NCBI GenBank assembly: GCA_944375815.1
Contig: CALWBA010000085.1
Coordinates: forward strand, 1-50,487
Direction: 5' to 3'
Origin: an uncultured Lachnospiraceae bacterium
GTDB lineage: Bacteria; Bacillota; Clostridia; Lachnospirales; Lachnospiraceae
DNA length: 50,487 nt
Each line of letters starts with the position of its first letter. Within the stretch, counting starts at the first letter, position 1. This document shows positions 35,394 through 45,500 of this stretch, one piece after another. The notes below the pieces were generated by a model. It ran no database searches. It was not told where the DNA came from and saw nothing but the letters and a program-made list of their open reading frames with translations. The translations under genes and the position numbers were made by a program.

Positions 35394-38300
35394 TTAGTTA
35401 GGCATGGATGTTGCCCAGTTTGCCGGATTAGATGCATCAAATACACCTGAGTTCGGAGCACAGAACCAATAGATACCTTCAGTAATGGACTCTGCCCATC
35501 CATTCATCTGTGCTGCACCGTCAGACAGTAAGTGATAGATTCCTGTAGGCATTCCAAGTTCCTCGTTTGCCTCAGCGTTAATCCACATGTCATGACGCAT
35601 ACGTCCGTTGCTGTCCAGATTGTAGATCTTCCAGCCGGTCTCGTCCTTGATCCATCCGCGCTGCATCTTGCCGTCTTTGTCGAAGTGATACCATACGGTT
35701 CCAACCTCGTTGTTATTGTAAGGATCTGCCTCTTCTACAGCAACCCAGTCGTTGGTAACTTTCTTGCCGTTGATGTAATAATACCAGTCGGAACCTTCTC
35801 CGCGAACAAATCCATCCTCTACTGCTGTCTGGATATCACCGATTGTAATGGTACCAAACTCATCTACAGTTACCGGGATGATTGCACTGCTGTTTCCATC
35901 TGTTACAGTAATTTCAGCAGTACCAACGCCTACAGAAGTAATAACCACGCGGTTTCCTGCCAGTTTTACAATTGCAACATCTGTATTGCTGGAAGTTGCG
36001 CTTGTTCCTACAACACCGAGATTTTCAATGGTGTTGTCTACAACAGTCATACTGGACTCGAAATAGTTATTTGTAGAGGTTTCGATATCACCGTTTGCAT
36101 CTACAGAAACTTTTACGTTAACAGTATTTCCTTTATTTGTAGTTACCAGAACAGAACCGCTCTGCTCCGTCTTGGTTGCCATGATCTCGATAGCAGTCTT
36201 ATCATCTGTCAGAGATGCACTGATTGTAGAGTCACCCTTCCAGGTAACATTGGTAACTTTCTCTCCAGAAGCAAGCTCCAGTGAGTCAACATCCACAGTA
36301 GCCAGTGCAGGCTTCACATAATAAGTAAATGTACCGTTTGAACCGCCATAGTTAACGATAGCTGTTTCCTCTGCTAACGCACCTGTCTTATCCGGACTTG
36401 CAGTTTTGGAAGTTGTATAACCTGTCACCATCTTATCTGTAACAGCAACCTTGTCTTTACCATCTTTACTTACCAGATAAATACCATCATAGCTTACTGC
36501 ATCGCCAAGAGTATAGACGATCTTTCCAGCTTCTGTTGCATTTACTGTATAACCAGTATAGCCTTTGAACTTTGTAGGCTTAGCAGCTGCAATTTTTCCA
36601 TCAGTAATTGTTACTGTGATCTCTGCTGTATTTCCTTCAGCATCTTCCACAACAACTTTTACTGTTGCATCTGTCGTAGCAGTAAGATCCTCGCCCGGAG
36701 TAATATATACAATGCTCTGTCCAGAAGCGTTCTTGGTCAGTTCTGCCTGGATGTACTCGTTATGATCCGGTTTTTCTACAGATTTAATGCTGTCAGCAAC
36801 CAGTCCCAGTTCTGTTATTGTATTTTCTACACTCTTTGCATTTACTACAGCTGCAACGTTTTTAATTGTAGTGAATGTGTCGCAGTAGTTTACAACCAGA
36901 TTTAATTTACCATTTTCCTTTTTAAGAGTGATTCCGGTAATTTCATCTGCAGATACGGTATCAATTTCTTTAGAACCGTTCTTTAATACAAGTTTTGCAT
37001 CAGACGGGAAATCAAAGTCTGCAACATTAAGTGTGATCTCGTCTTTTCCGTTCAGATCAGACTCGCTGTATGCTCTGGAAAGAAGAGCATCCTGTGTTTT
37101 CTGATTAAGCACAAGTTTATCGAAGTTTGCCTGACCAGGTACTACCTCAATTCCTGTATCTTTAACGGTAACGTCAATAGTATTCTCGAGTTTACCATTA
37201 TCACCGCCGGTCACTTTGAAGGTTGCCTTACCATTTGCTACCGGAGTAATCTTTACAGCGTTAGTTCCATTCAGATCTACTACCTCTGCTTTTGCTACAA
37301 CATCATCTTTCCAGTTATCCGGTGTCTGGTTCTGGGAAGTTACCTTATCTGCAATCAGATCATAGCTGTCACTTGTAATATAGCTTTCTGTTTTCAGATA
37401 TTTTGCGGTGGCAAATGTCGTCTCTCCGTTATCTTTAACTGTCACTTCGGATGTATAAGTTCTTCCGTCTTTTGCAACTACGGTAACCGTAGCTTTACCT
37501 GCTCCAACGGCCTTGAAAGACCATTCTTTTTTATCCTTATCAGTTACAATCGTAATAACATTTTCATCTGAAGAAGTAAGGCTGCTGATCTCAGTTTCAG
37601 CAACAACATTAGTCATCTCTTTAATGTTATTATATTCCTCTGTCTTTACAACATTTGCTGTATATGTAACAGTAACAGGATTTACGCTGTTTAAAGATTT
37701 AAATTCAACAGATGTTGTACCTAATTTTGTAGAAGAAAATGCATTTTTATTATAAGTAAAATAGGTGTTTTTACCTGTTGCAAAATCAGAACTTGCTAAT
37801 TCTTTGCTGGTTCCGTCTTCAAAGTAAATCTTCATTCCGGTTACAGCTGTTTCAAATCCAGTACCTACTTCGATTTCATCCTTCGCCTCAACCAGCTCCA
37901 GGTTAATGACTGTTTTAGCCTCAGCTTCGCTTTCATGCACTACTTTTGCATCCAGCTCTACATCAACTGCTGCATTACCGTTTACCGAAATCTGCAGAAC
38001 GCCATGCCATGCACCGTATCCGATCATGGAGTTGGCATTACCCTTCTCCTTAATAGTGATATCTGCATCACTCAGATCTGCAAACTGCTCATCTGCTTTT
38101 ACCGCAGCTTTAGCAGCATCACATACAGCCTGGTTAATCTCAGCAGTTACAGTGGAGGAAGCGCCAATGGAAACACTATCCGGCACAACTGCTACAAGTG
38201 AAGAGTTTTTAACAATCTCTGCAGCTTTTTCAGAATCTGTTGCCACATGCGCTACTTCTGTAGAAACAGTACCTGTTACTTCATAAGTGCTTGTTCCTGC

Positions 38301-38885
38301 AGTAAGTTCCACCGTAACTTCAAATTTCTTAACATCGTTGTCCGTAGATGGTTCATTTACCGTTACGTCTGCCTTAACATCATCTTTTCTTGCAAATCCA
38401 TCAAGCTCTGCTGCAACTTTCTCCTCAACCAGTTTCTTTACAGTAGCCTTGGAGGTTTCTTCAGTAATTTCGATATCGCTTAAATCAATCTTTTTGTCTG
38501 ATGTTGCTCCAAGGAACTCCTCTGCAATACGCTCTGCAGTGTAAACTTCTACCGGAAGATCAAACTGCTGTGTCACTGTGTCATTAGCTTTAGATACAGT
38601 AACAGTTGTACCTTTCTTTATTTTGCCGTCCATTACTGGCACAAAATCAACCGAATATCCGGCTTCTCTTACATTATCAGCTGCTTCTTTAAGGTCTTCG
38701 CTTATATTCGGATCATATGCTTCGTCTTCGAATACAAAAACGGTAGTCGGATATTTATTTTCAAAAGCTTCTTTTAAGTAGTTTAAAGCTTCCTGTGCAC
38801 TGGAAAAAGACACTTCGTCAGCAGCCTGAGCTTCCTGAACTGTGCTTACAACAGTACCAGGTACAGCTGTACCTACTGATTCGAC
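35394..38885 (-). CDS. Silent surface-protein cassette 1 (no start, no signal-peptide N-terminus)
   Basis: Open frame of 1163 codons bounded upstream by TAG at 38886-38888. It begins VESVGTAVPGTVVSTVQEAQA, which equals the second half of the expressed gene's signal peptide including a cleavage site (AQA). It has no SD, no plausible promoter and no N-terminal signal half. The mature part differs from the expressed protein but has the same plan: Ig-like segments, for example ATFKVTGGDNGKLENTIDV, then the C-terminal wall module (SDWYYYINGKKVTNDW to the end). The absence of stops over 3.5 kb shows selection, so it is used through recombination rather than decayed. Confidence 0.8.
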   Translation of the reverse strand, partial: VESVGTAVPGTVVSTVQEAQAADEVSFSSAQEALNYLKEAFENKYPTTVFVFEDEAYDPNISEDLKEAADNVREAGYSVDFVPVMDGKIKKGTTVTVSKANDTVTQQFDLPVEVYTAERIAEEFLGATSDKKIDLSDIEITEETSKATVKKLVEEKVAAELDGFARKDDVKADVTVNEPSTDNDVKKFEVTVELTAGTSTYEVTGTVSTEVAHVATDSEKAAEIVKNSSLVAVVPDSVSIGASSTVTAEINQAVCDAAKAAVKADEQFADLSDADITIKEKGNANSMIGYGAWHGVLQISVNGNAAVDVELDAKVVHESEAEAKTVINLELVEAKDEIEVGTGFETAVTGMKIYFEDGTSKELASSDFATGKNTYFTYNKNAFSSTKLGTTSVEFKSLNSVNPVTVTYTANVVKTEEYNNIKEMTNVVAETEISSLTSSDENVITIVTDKDKKEWSFKAVGAGKATVTVVAKDGRTYTSEVTVKDNGETTFATAKYLKTESYITSDSYDLIADKVTSQNQTPDNWKDDVVAKAEVVDLNGTNAVKITPVANGKATFKVTGGDNGKLENTIDVTVKDTGIEVVPGQANFDKLVLNQKTQDALLSRAYSESDLNGKDEITLNVADFDFPSDAKLVLKNGSKEIDTVSADEITGITLKKENGKLNLVVNYCDTFTTIKNVAAVVNAKSVENTITELGLVADSIKSVEKPDHNEYIQAELTKNASGQSIVYITPGEDLTATTDATVKVVVEDAEGNTAEITVTITDGKIAAAKPTKFKGYTGYTVNATEAGKIVYTLGDAVSYDGIYLVSKDGKDKVAVTDKMVTGYTTSKTASPDKTGALAEETAIVNYGGSNGTFTYYVKPALATVDVDSLELASGEKVTNVTWKGDSTISASLTDDKTAIEIMATKTEQSGSVLVTTNKGNTVNVKVSVDANGDIETSTNNYFESSMTVVDNTIENLGVVGTSATSSNTDVAIVKLAGNRVVITSVGVGTAEITVTDGNSSAIIPVTVDEFGTITIGDIQTAVEDGFVRGEGSDWYYYINGKKVTNDWVAVEEADPYNNNEVGTVWYHFDKDGKMQRGWIKDETGWKIYNLDSNGRMRHDMWINAEANEELGMPTGIYHLLSDGAAQMNGWAESITEGIYWFCAPNSGVFDASNPANWATSMPN
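38852..38873 (-). other. Proposed recombination site, silent copy 1
   Basis: Core GGTACAGCTGTACC, a perfect 14-bp palindrome. With the expression copy it also shares the 5 bp CAGTA just outside. Further upstream the sequences are unrelated. Confidence 0.65.
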
Positions 38886-38888
38886 CTA

Positions 38889-39476
38889 TAAATGCACTTG
38901 AAATATGCAGCTTTTTCTCTATATCAGAACGTCCTGTAAAATAAAAAAAGAGCAAAATTTTTTTGTTTTTCATTCTATATTTGTTCTGAAAAAATGTAAA
39001 AGAAAAAGAACACGAAAAACATTTTATCTACATATAGTTCAAATACAAAGTATACGAAATTATTTTGCGCAGCTGAATCATTTAAATAGTGGAATAAACG
39101 GATTACCAGATATCATATTAAACGGATTTCTGACTATTTAATGTTTTTCTGAATAATATAAGAAATAAATATTTGATTAAACGATTACTTAATTCTATCT
39201 CTATCTGATCCATTGTTCCGACTTTTGTAAAAAACGGCTAAACTTGCTCTGATTTCGACGGATTTTCTTTTATTTCGACGCTGAATCATTTAACATGTAA
39301 ATATGGGGCATCAGGCTTTTCTTTCAGCAGTGGAAATAGGGGGGGATGTACAGAGTTATTTTGCTTCCACGTTGCACAAAAGAAATAAATTCTGCCCCTG
39401 AGGGAAAACCTAAGTAACATATCAGATTAACCAAAAAATAAGCAGAAAGAGAAAACGGAGGAGGGAATTTTGGAGC
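38889..39476. other. AT-rich region before the recombinase
   Basis: No gene. Contains the diverged upstream flank of silent cassette 1, with an A/T block at about 38937-38965 similar to one beside silent cassette 2. It also contains a 14-bp direct repeat, GCTGAATCATTTAA, at 39072-39085 and 39280-39293. No convincing promoter for the recombinase (weak TTGCTT at 39361). Confidence 0.6.
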
Positions 39477-41015
39477 ATGAATGTAGCGGCATATTGTCGT
39501 GTTTCGACGGATAAGGAAGACCAGCTGAATAGCTTGGAGGCTCAGAAAGAATTTTTCGAAGAATATACGAAAAAACAGGGGCATCATTTGGTGCAGATTT
39601 ATGCGGATGAGGGCCTTTCGGGAACAAAGATAAAAAACCGAACAGGGTTCTTGCGAATGATGCAGGATGCGCATAAAGGAATGTTTGACATGGTGTTGGT
39701 AAAAGATATTTCCAGGCTGGCCAGGAATACCGTAGACCTTCTGAACAGCACCAGAGAACTGAAGGCGCTGAATATTGACATGCTGTTTCTTACTTCCAAC
39801 ATGACAGTTATGGATAATTCGGAATTTATGCTTACGATTTTCGGGGCACTGGCGCAGGAAGAAAGCTCAAACACCTCGAAGCGGGTAAAGTTCGGAAAGA
39901 GACAGAATGCCAAGAAGGGTAAAGTTCCAAACAGGGTATTCGGGTATGATAAGACGATAGGAGATTTATTTCATTTGTCGATCAATGAAACCGAGGCCGA
40001 AATTGTCCGGAAGATTTTCGATCTGTATCTGCACGAGGGATATGGGACGCTGAAGATTTCCAATATTCTGAACAGAGAGAATTTAAAGACAAAGAACGGC
40101 TGTGATTTTTCTAAAAATGCAGTCGTTCGGATTTTGTCAAACCCTCTTTATACGGGAAAAGTGATTAACGGCAAGCAGGAGGTGGCGGATTTTCTGACAG
40201 GAAAACGGCGGGATATTGCACCGGAAGAATGGCTGATTGTTGAACGGCCGGAACTGCGGATTGTGGAACCTGAGGATTTTGAGGAAGCACAGAGAATTCT
40301 GAGGGAACGGCAGGAGGCGGCACATTCAAAAAAAAATTCAGCAAACGGAGAAAAACCGTTTGGTACCCTGATTCACTGTCTGGAGTGCGGATATCCGTAC
40401 AGGAGAATGCGTCCTACGGAAGCACATCCGGGAGGAAGATGGGTTTGCAGTGCGCGGTACACCAAGGAGGAAATTCCGTGCAGGAACCGGGCGGCAGTGG
40501 ATGAGAATATGCTGTTGGAGAAAATACGCGCTTACTTTTATGATCTTCTGGAAAATAAGGAGCGGACAACATGGGAGATACAGGAGGCGTTCGAAAGAAA
40601 GTATGGAAGTTTAGAGGAGAACGAACAGCAGAAGAAAGAGGTGGGAGTCCGACTGGAAAAGCTGAGAGCAGACCGCAGAAAGTATGTGGATCTATTTGAC
40701 GAGGAGATGATTACAAAGGATGAGCTTAAGTTCGAGTTAAATGGTACCAAGCGGGAGATGGATGGGTTGGAGCGGGAAGTTAAGAAGGTACAGGAAAGAC
40801 TGGATATGATAGGACAGATGAATAGCCTGATTGAAACAATGTTTTCAGATATTGCAGCCTTGTTGGATGCGCCCGATCCAACAAGAGAGATTCTGGAACG
40901 CAGCATCCAGAGGATTACTGTTCGCAGCGACGGGAAATGCGAGGTGATTCTAAAACTGTTTGAGCAGCTGGGACATGTGAACCGAAAAAATCTGGTTGGG
41001 AAGTTTAAACTTTGA
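39477..41015 (+). CDS. Large serine recombinase
   Basis: 512 residues. Resolvase catalytic domain (1-150): nucleophile Ser10 in AAYCRVSTDKEDQLNSLEAQ, with SRLARN near 78 and the GLSGTKIKNR segment. Recombinase domain (about 160-270) includes GTLKISNILN. Zinc ribbon (about 295-340) has CLECG...WVC...IPC. A coiled coil (about 375-450) and C-terminal tail follow. The enzyme class cuts at 2-bp cores and can integrate, excise or invert. No transposon, phage or conjugation genes accompany it. It lies between the two silent cassettes, so inversion of surface genes is the simplest role (inference). SD ggaggaggg, 10 nt before the ATG. Confidence 0.92.
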   Translation: MNVAAYCRVSTDKEDQLNSLEAQKEFFEEYTKKQGHHLVQIYADEGLSGTKIKNRTGFLRMMQDAHKGMFDMVLVKDISRLARNTVDLLNSTRELKALNIDMLFLTSNMTVMDNSEFMLTIFGALAQEESSNTSKRVKFGKRQNAKKGKVPNRVFGYDKTIGDLFHLSINETEAEIVRKIFDLYLHEGYGTLKISNILNRENLKTKNGCDFSKNAVVRILSNPLYTGKVINGKQEVADFLTGKRRDIAPEEWLIVERPELRIVEPEDFEEAQRILRERQEAAHSKKNSANGEKPFGTLIHCLECGYPYRRMRPTEAHPGGRWVCSARYTKEEIPCRNRAAVDENMLLEKIRAYFYDLLENKERTTWEIQEAFERKYGSLEENEQQKKEVGVRLEKLRADRRKYVDLFDEEMITKDELKFELNGTKREMDGLEREVKKVQERLDMIGQMNSLIETMFSDIAALLDAPDPTREILERSIQRITVRSDGKCEVILKLFEQLGHVNRKNLVGKFKL

Positions 41016-41056
41016 TCCGGAAAAGGTTTTTTGTTTTCTAGTATGGAGTTCTGTTG

Positions 41057-41062
41057 TATAAT
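41057..41062 (+). promoter_or_regulatory. -10 box of dapF
   Basis: Perfect TATAAT with no good -35, 38 nt before dapF. Confidence 0.4.
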
Positions 41063-41099
41063 AACAGAGAAACTACACGAGATGAGGAGAAGATGGATT

Positions 41100-41936
41100 A
41101 TGAAGTTTACAAAAATGCACGGAATTGGGAATGATTATGTTTATGTGAACTGCTTTGAGGAGGAGGTTAAGAATCCTTCCGAGACAGCGAAGTTTGTAAG
41201 TGACCGCCACTTCGGCATTGGGTCGGATGGTTTGATCCTGATTAAGCCGTCACAGATTGCAGATTGTGAAATGGATATGTACAATGCAGATGGTTCGCAG
41301 GGGGCCATGTGCGGAAACGGCGTACGATGTGTGGCGAAGTTTGTATATGATGCAGGAATTGCGAGAAAAGATCGGATCAGTGTTGCAACCAAGAGCGGCA
41401 TCAAATATGTGGATGTATTTGCAAAGGATGGCAAAGCGGAATCCGTCAGGGTAAACATGGGGGCTCCGATTCTGTGTGCAAAAGATGTTCCGATGGTATG
41501 TGAGGAAGAGAAAGCGATAGCTTATCCAATCGAAGTGGATAACAGCATTTGGAAGGTAACTGCAGTATCTATGGGAAATCCGCATGCGGTTGTGTATATT
41601 GATGATGTGGACGGACTTGAAATAGAGAAAATCGGACCCAAATTTGAGAATCATCCTGCATTCCCTGACAGGGTAAATACGGAATTTGTACGAGTGATTG
41701 ACCGTCATACCGTGCAGATGCGCGTGTGGGAAAGAGGCTCCGGTGAAACTCTGGCATGCGGAACCGGTGCATGTGCAGTGGCAGTTTCATCCATACTTAA
41801 CGGCCTGGTGGATGAAGGTGAGATTACAGTGAAGCTTCTGGGGGGAGACCTCAGAATCGAGTGGAACCGGGAGGAGAACACAGTTTATATGACAGGACCG
41901 GCAACTACAGTATTTGTGGGTGAGATTGCTCTGTAA
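41100..41936 (+). CDS. dapF: Diaminopimelate epimerase, canonical
   Basis: 278 residues. Interconverts LL- and meso-diaminopimelate for lysine and peptidoglycan synthesis. Both catalytic cysteines are present: Cys71 in AMCGNGVRC and Cys220 in ETLACGTGACAVAV; GNPH is at 160-163. This is the active enzyme; the 6716 gene is its Ser/Ser paralogue. The longer frame from 41031 lacks an SD; gaggag (41084-41089) serves ATG 41100. It lies between the recombinase and silent cassette 2, inside DNA that the proposed switch could invert. Confidence 0.95.
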   Translation: MKFTKMHGIGNDYVYVNCFEEEVKNPSETAKFVSDRHFGIGSDGLILIKPSQIADCEMDMYNADGSQGAMCGNGVRCVAKFVYDAGIARKDRISVATKSGIKYVDVFAKDGKAESVRVNMGAPILCAKDVPMVCEEEKAIAYPIEVDNSIWKVTAVSMGNPHAVVYIDDVDGLEIEKIGPKFENHPAFPDRVNTEFVRVIDRHTVQMRVWERGSGETLACGTGACAVAVSSILNGLVDEGEITVKLLGGDLRIEWNREENTVYMTGPATTVFVGEIAL

Positions 41937-41994
41937 ACTTTAAAAGAGACAGAAATGGGGAGAAGTCTGTCATTGGCTCTCTTCTATGGAAAAT

Positions 41995-42031
41995 AAGGGT
42001 GAAAAGCTTGAGACTTTAGCTTTTCGCCCTT
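41995..42031 (+). terminator. Terminator of dapF
   Basis: 14-bp stem (41995-42008/42018-42031, one G-U pair) followed by a short T-rich tail. Confidence 0.8.
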
Positions 42032-42486
42032 GCTTTATACATAAGCTGTATGGCTCTATATATTTCCAGATAATGATAATCATAATATTTCCAAAATCGT
42101 TCTACTGTATATTCAATAAAAATTTATTAATTCATAATATTGTATACAGTTTGTGCGCGCCATTAAATTGGTTTGCAAAATGAATTTTTATTGCTAGCAC
42201 ATAATGTATAATATTTTACTTAAATATTAAAAGTAAAAAAACTTTATATTCAATCACTGAAGGAGTTTACAGATTTTTGAGAATAAATCAAATTTATGTA
42301 TGATATGACATGTGTTTGAGCGAAATTCACGGGCTTACTATCAGCCTGAAACGCTATATGGATAAATGATAGTCTGAAAAATACAAAAACATCTCAAAAG
42401 GCCGATAATCTCCGGAATCTTATGAGATGTTCTTGTATGTAATAATTTCAGTATATGCCATTCCGATTTTTGCTCCTTTGAGAAGC

Positions 42487-42516
42487 CCTGCCTCCCTGCT
42501 TCTGCAGAAAGGCAGG
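42487..42516 (-). terminator. Hairpin after silent cassette 2
   Basis: CCTGCCT/AGGCAGG stem with a pairable interior, 54 nt after the cassette stop. Its sequence and distance resemble the hairpin after the expressed gene at 29132-29163. Confidence 0.6.
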
Positions 42517-42570
42517 TTATTTATATTCGGAATCAAATACCGTTTTCAGTTTTATACTGGTTTTGCTTTA

Positions 42571-45500
42571 TTAGCCTATAACTCTCCAGGATGCAGGATT
42601 ATCTACCTCAAATAATCCGTTTCCGGCATTGCAGAACCACTCGATATTTTCGTTGTCAACAGATTTAGCCCAACCATTCATCTGAACAGCTCCGTCATCA
42701 GTCAGCTTGTACAGTCCAGCCGGTCTGTTCAGGGATTCCTGAGCCGGTGCATTTACCCACTGGGAGTGCATCATACGACCGTTAGAGTCTAACAGATAGA
42801 TCTTCCAGCCTGTCTCGTCTACGATCCAGCCGCGCTGCATCTTTCCGTCAGAGCCGAAGTGATACCATACTTTGCCAACTTCGTTGTTATTGTACGGATC
42901 TGCTTCTGTTACATATCTCCAGTCGGATACTACCATCTTTCCATCCTCGTAGTAATACCAGTCTGAACCATCCTGTACCCAATGCTGCTCTTCTGGCTCA
43001 ACATATGGTGTAATATCTGTAGAAATAGAACCATCAGCATTTACGGTAACATCAATCAGTGCCTGGTTACCATTTGTATCTGTTACAGTAACCTTAGCTG
43101 TTCCAGGTTTTACGGAAGTAAGAGTAACAGAATCCTCCTTTGTATCAGCAGTAACAATTCCATTATCTTCAGAAGATGCACCAGCAGGAGCAAGACCTAA
43201 TTCAGCACTGCTAATAGTAACCTGATGTTTGTTGAATACGGTTACCTTCTCAGCTGTGAAATTACCATCTTTATCTACAGTCAGGTTTGCCTGATATGTA
43301 TTTCCCTTATCTGTTTTAATTGTTAAAACAGCTTTCTGATCTACAGCCTCTGCTGATACTTTCACATAGGTATCTCTTACGACATCAAGTTTGATGTCGG
43401 ACTCTCCATCAACAAAGGATGCTGATTTAATCTTTTCATCAGAGTTGGCACCCATATCAGAAGCGTTTACTGTAAGTGTTGCAGCATCAACACTGATATC
43501 AAAAGTCTTTGTTACCCCGCCATACTGGAAAGTTATGGTCTGATTTCCTGTAACCTTTGAAGAATCAAAGCCATCAAACATATCCTCTGTAAGATTCAAT
43601 GTAATGGTAGGATCATTTGTCTTTGGAATATAGCTAAAGGAAGCACCTGTTAAATCTAATTTTTCTCCAATCTTATAAGTATCTTTGGTTGGAGCGGTCC
43701 AATTAATGGTTGCCTTTGTCAGATCTAATCCTGCGATATCTGGTGTTGTAAATTTGTAATCTGTTGTTCCTACTTTAACAGTAGCCTGAGCACCATTTGC
43801 ATCGTAGAATGTAATAGTTGAATTTGAAACAGTTCCTTCCGGATTTTCAGCTTTGATAGTTACTTTTCCGTTCTCGAGAGATACGCTTACATAATTTTTA
43901 TCACTTGGAGAAATGGTGTAACGGGTAGCCACTAATCCCAGTGAGCTATTTCCATATAAAGTATCTGTAGAGTTATTATCACACTCAAATTTTTCTTTTA
44001 ATGTGATCTGTACCTGGCTATTTGAGCTCTCTAACCATTTACCGCCAAAACCAACATTAACGAATGCCTTTTTAGCTCCAAAATCTGAACTATTTGTAAA
44101 TCCAAAGTCAACCTTGCTGAAAGAAAGGGAATCTTCAACAACTTTTCCGCTTGCAAGTTTAGCCTTGATAATAAGCTTGTTGTTATCTACATCAATTGCC
44201 TCGGAAACACATGCTTTAACTTTTGCACTATTGCTCAGTGCATCTGCCTCAGCGTAATAATTTCCATCAGCCAACGCTTTTTTAGTAGCTGCACTGATTG
44301 ATACTCCTGATACTGTAATGTCACCGTTAACCTGACCAATTGTTACGGCTCCTGTCTTGCCGATAGTAACTGGAACAACATATACAAATTTTCCGGCATC
44401 TCCAAAATGGATCTCAATGTTTGTTTTACCTACGGCTTTAGGAGTTACTTTGAGATAGTCGTTACCTTTTGCATCAGTTTCATAAGCTGCTTCTGCAACA
44501 TCTTCTTCCTGAACTACCATAGTTACATCCTGACCAACAGCTAACTTTGCACCGATAGAGTCAAAGGACTTTCTTGTTCCGGTTCCGTTGAAGTCAGTCT
44601 GAACATCAATGTTTCCTTTATTGTCTACAACGAATGTAACGGTAATTGTGTTTCCTTTATCGTCTGTCAGCTCTGCATCTACGGTTCCCGCTTTCAGAAC
44701 AGTAACTGTAAAATTATTACCATCAGCCTTTTGAGCCTTTAAAATGGTTTCATCTTTAGACTTTAATGCAGTTATTTTGGTTAAATTTACATCTTCTGCT
44801 TTAACTGTCTGAGTTTTATGAACAGTTACCGGTAAATCCACTTTTTTCGTGTTATCATTTACCAGACGGAAGTATACCATACAGGAGCCAATACTGTTTT
44901 TCTCATATTCACTGGTATCAATAACAATTGCACCTTTTGAAACTGCATCTGCGATACCTTTTGCATCAGTATACTGTTCGGTGGTTCCATCTTTTTTCGT
45001 CAGTCTGATGGAAACACCAGTATAATCAAGCTCATTATATGCTTTATCACCCAGCTCTACGTTTTTGCTAGCATCAGTACGACGGTCATATACCAGGGTA
45101 ATATCCTTATATGCCGCACTTGCATCGGCTTTCAGCGGAACTGTTACTTTTCCTGTTGCAGCTGCTCCGTTAGTTAATGTGATTGTAACAATACCTTCCC
45201 AGGATTTATTATCTTCCGCATCCGCTACAACTATTTCACCATAGTTATCATCCGAAATCTCTACGGAAGAAATTCTTCTATCTGCATCTTTAATAGCGGG
45301 AGCGATAATCTCATTGAAGAAATCAGCACCTACTGTGCCAACATTAATATAACTCTGATCTACACTTACGGTAGGAACATTTAAAGAATTTAAAACACCT
45401 TCCGCTTCCTCAGAATTTTTTTCTTCTACAGAGACAGTAATGGTAGTCTTATTATTGGACTCACCCCAAAGTACATTCTTAACTACTACACGTCCTGTCC

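Larger units (their letters stand above)
41937..42570. other. AT-rich intergenic region
   Basis: 634 nt without a convincing gene. Holds the dapF terminator, a hairpin at 42389-42430 (ACATCTCA/TGAGATGT) and the hairpin of silent cassette 2 at 42487-42516. A TATAAT near 42205 has only a weak -35 and no following gene. Confidence 0.6.

Noticed and set aside
39477..41015. Recombinase as part of a prophage or conjugative element
   Set aside because: No phage, relaxase, partition or cargo genes lie around it. The neighbours are dapF and surface cassettes.
41937..42570. Remnant small gene in the AT-rich gap
   Set aside because: Only very short frames without SD; hairpins explain the visible structure.
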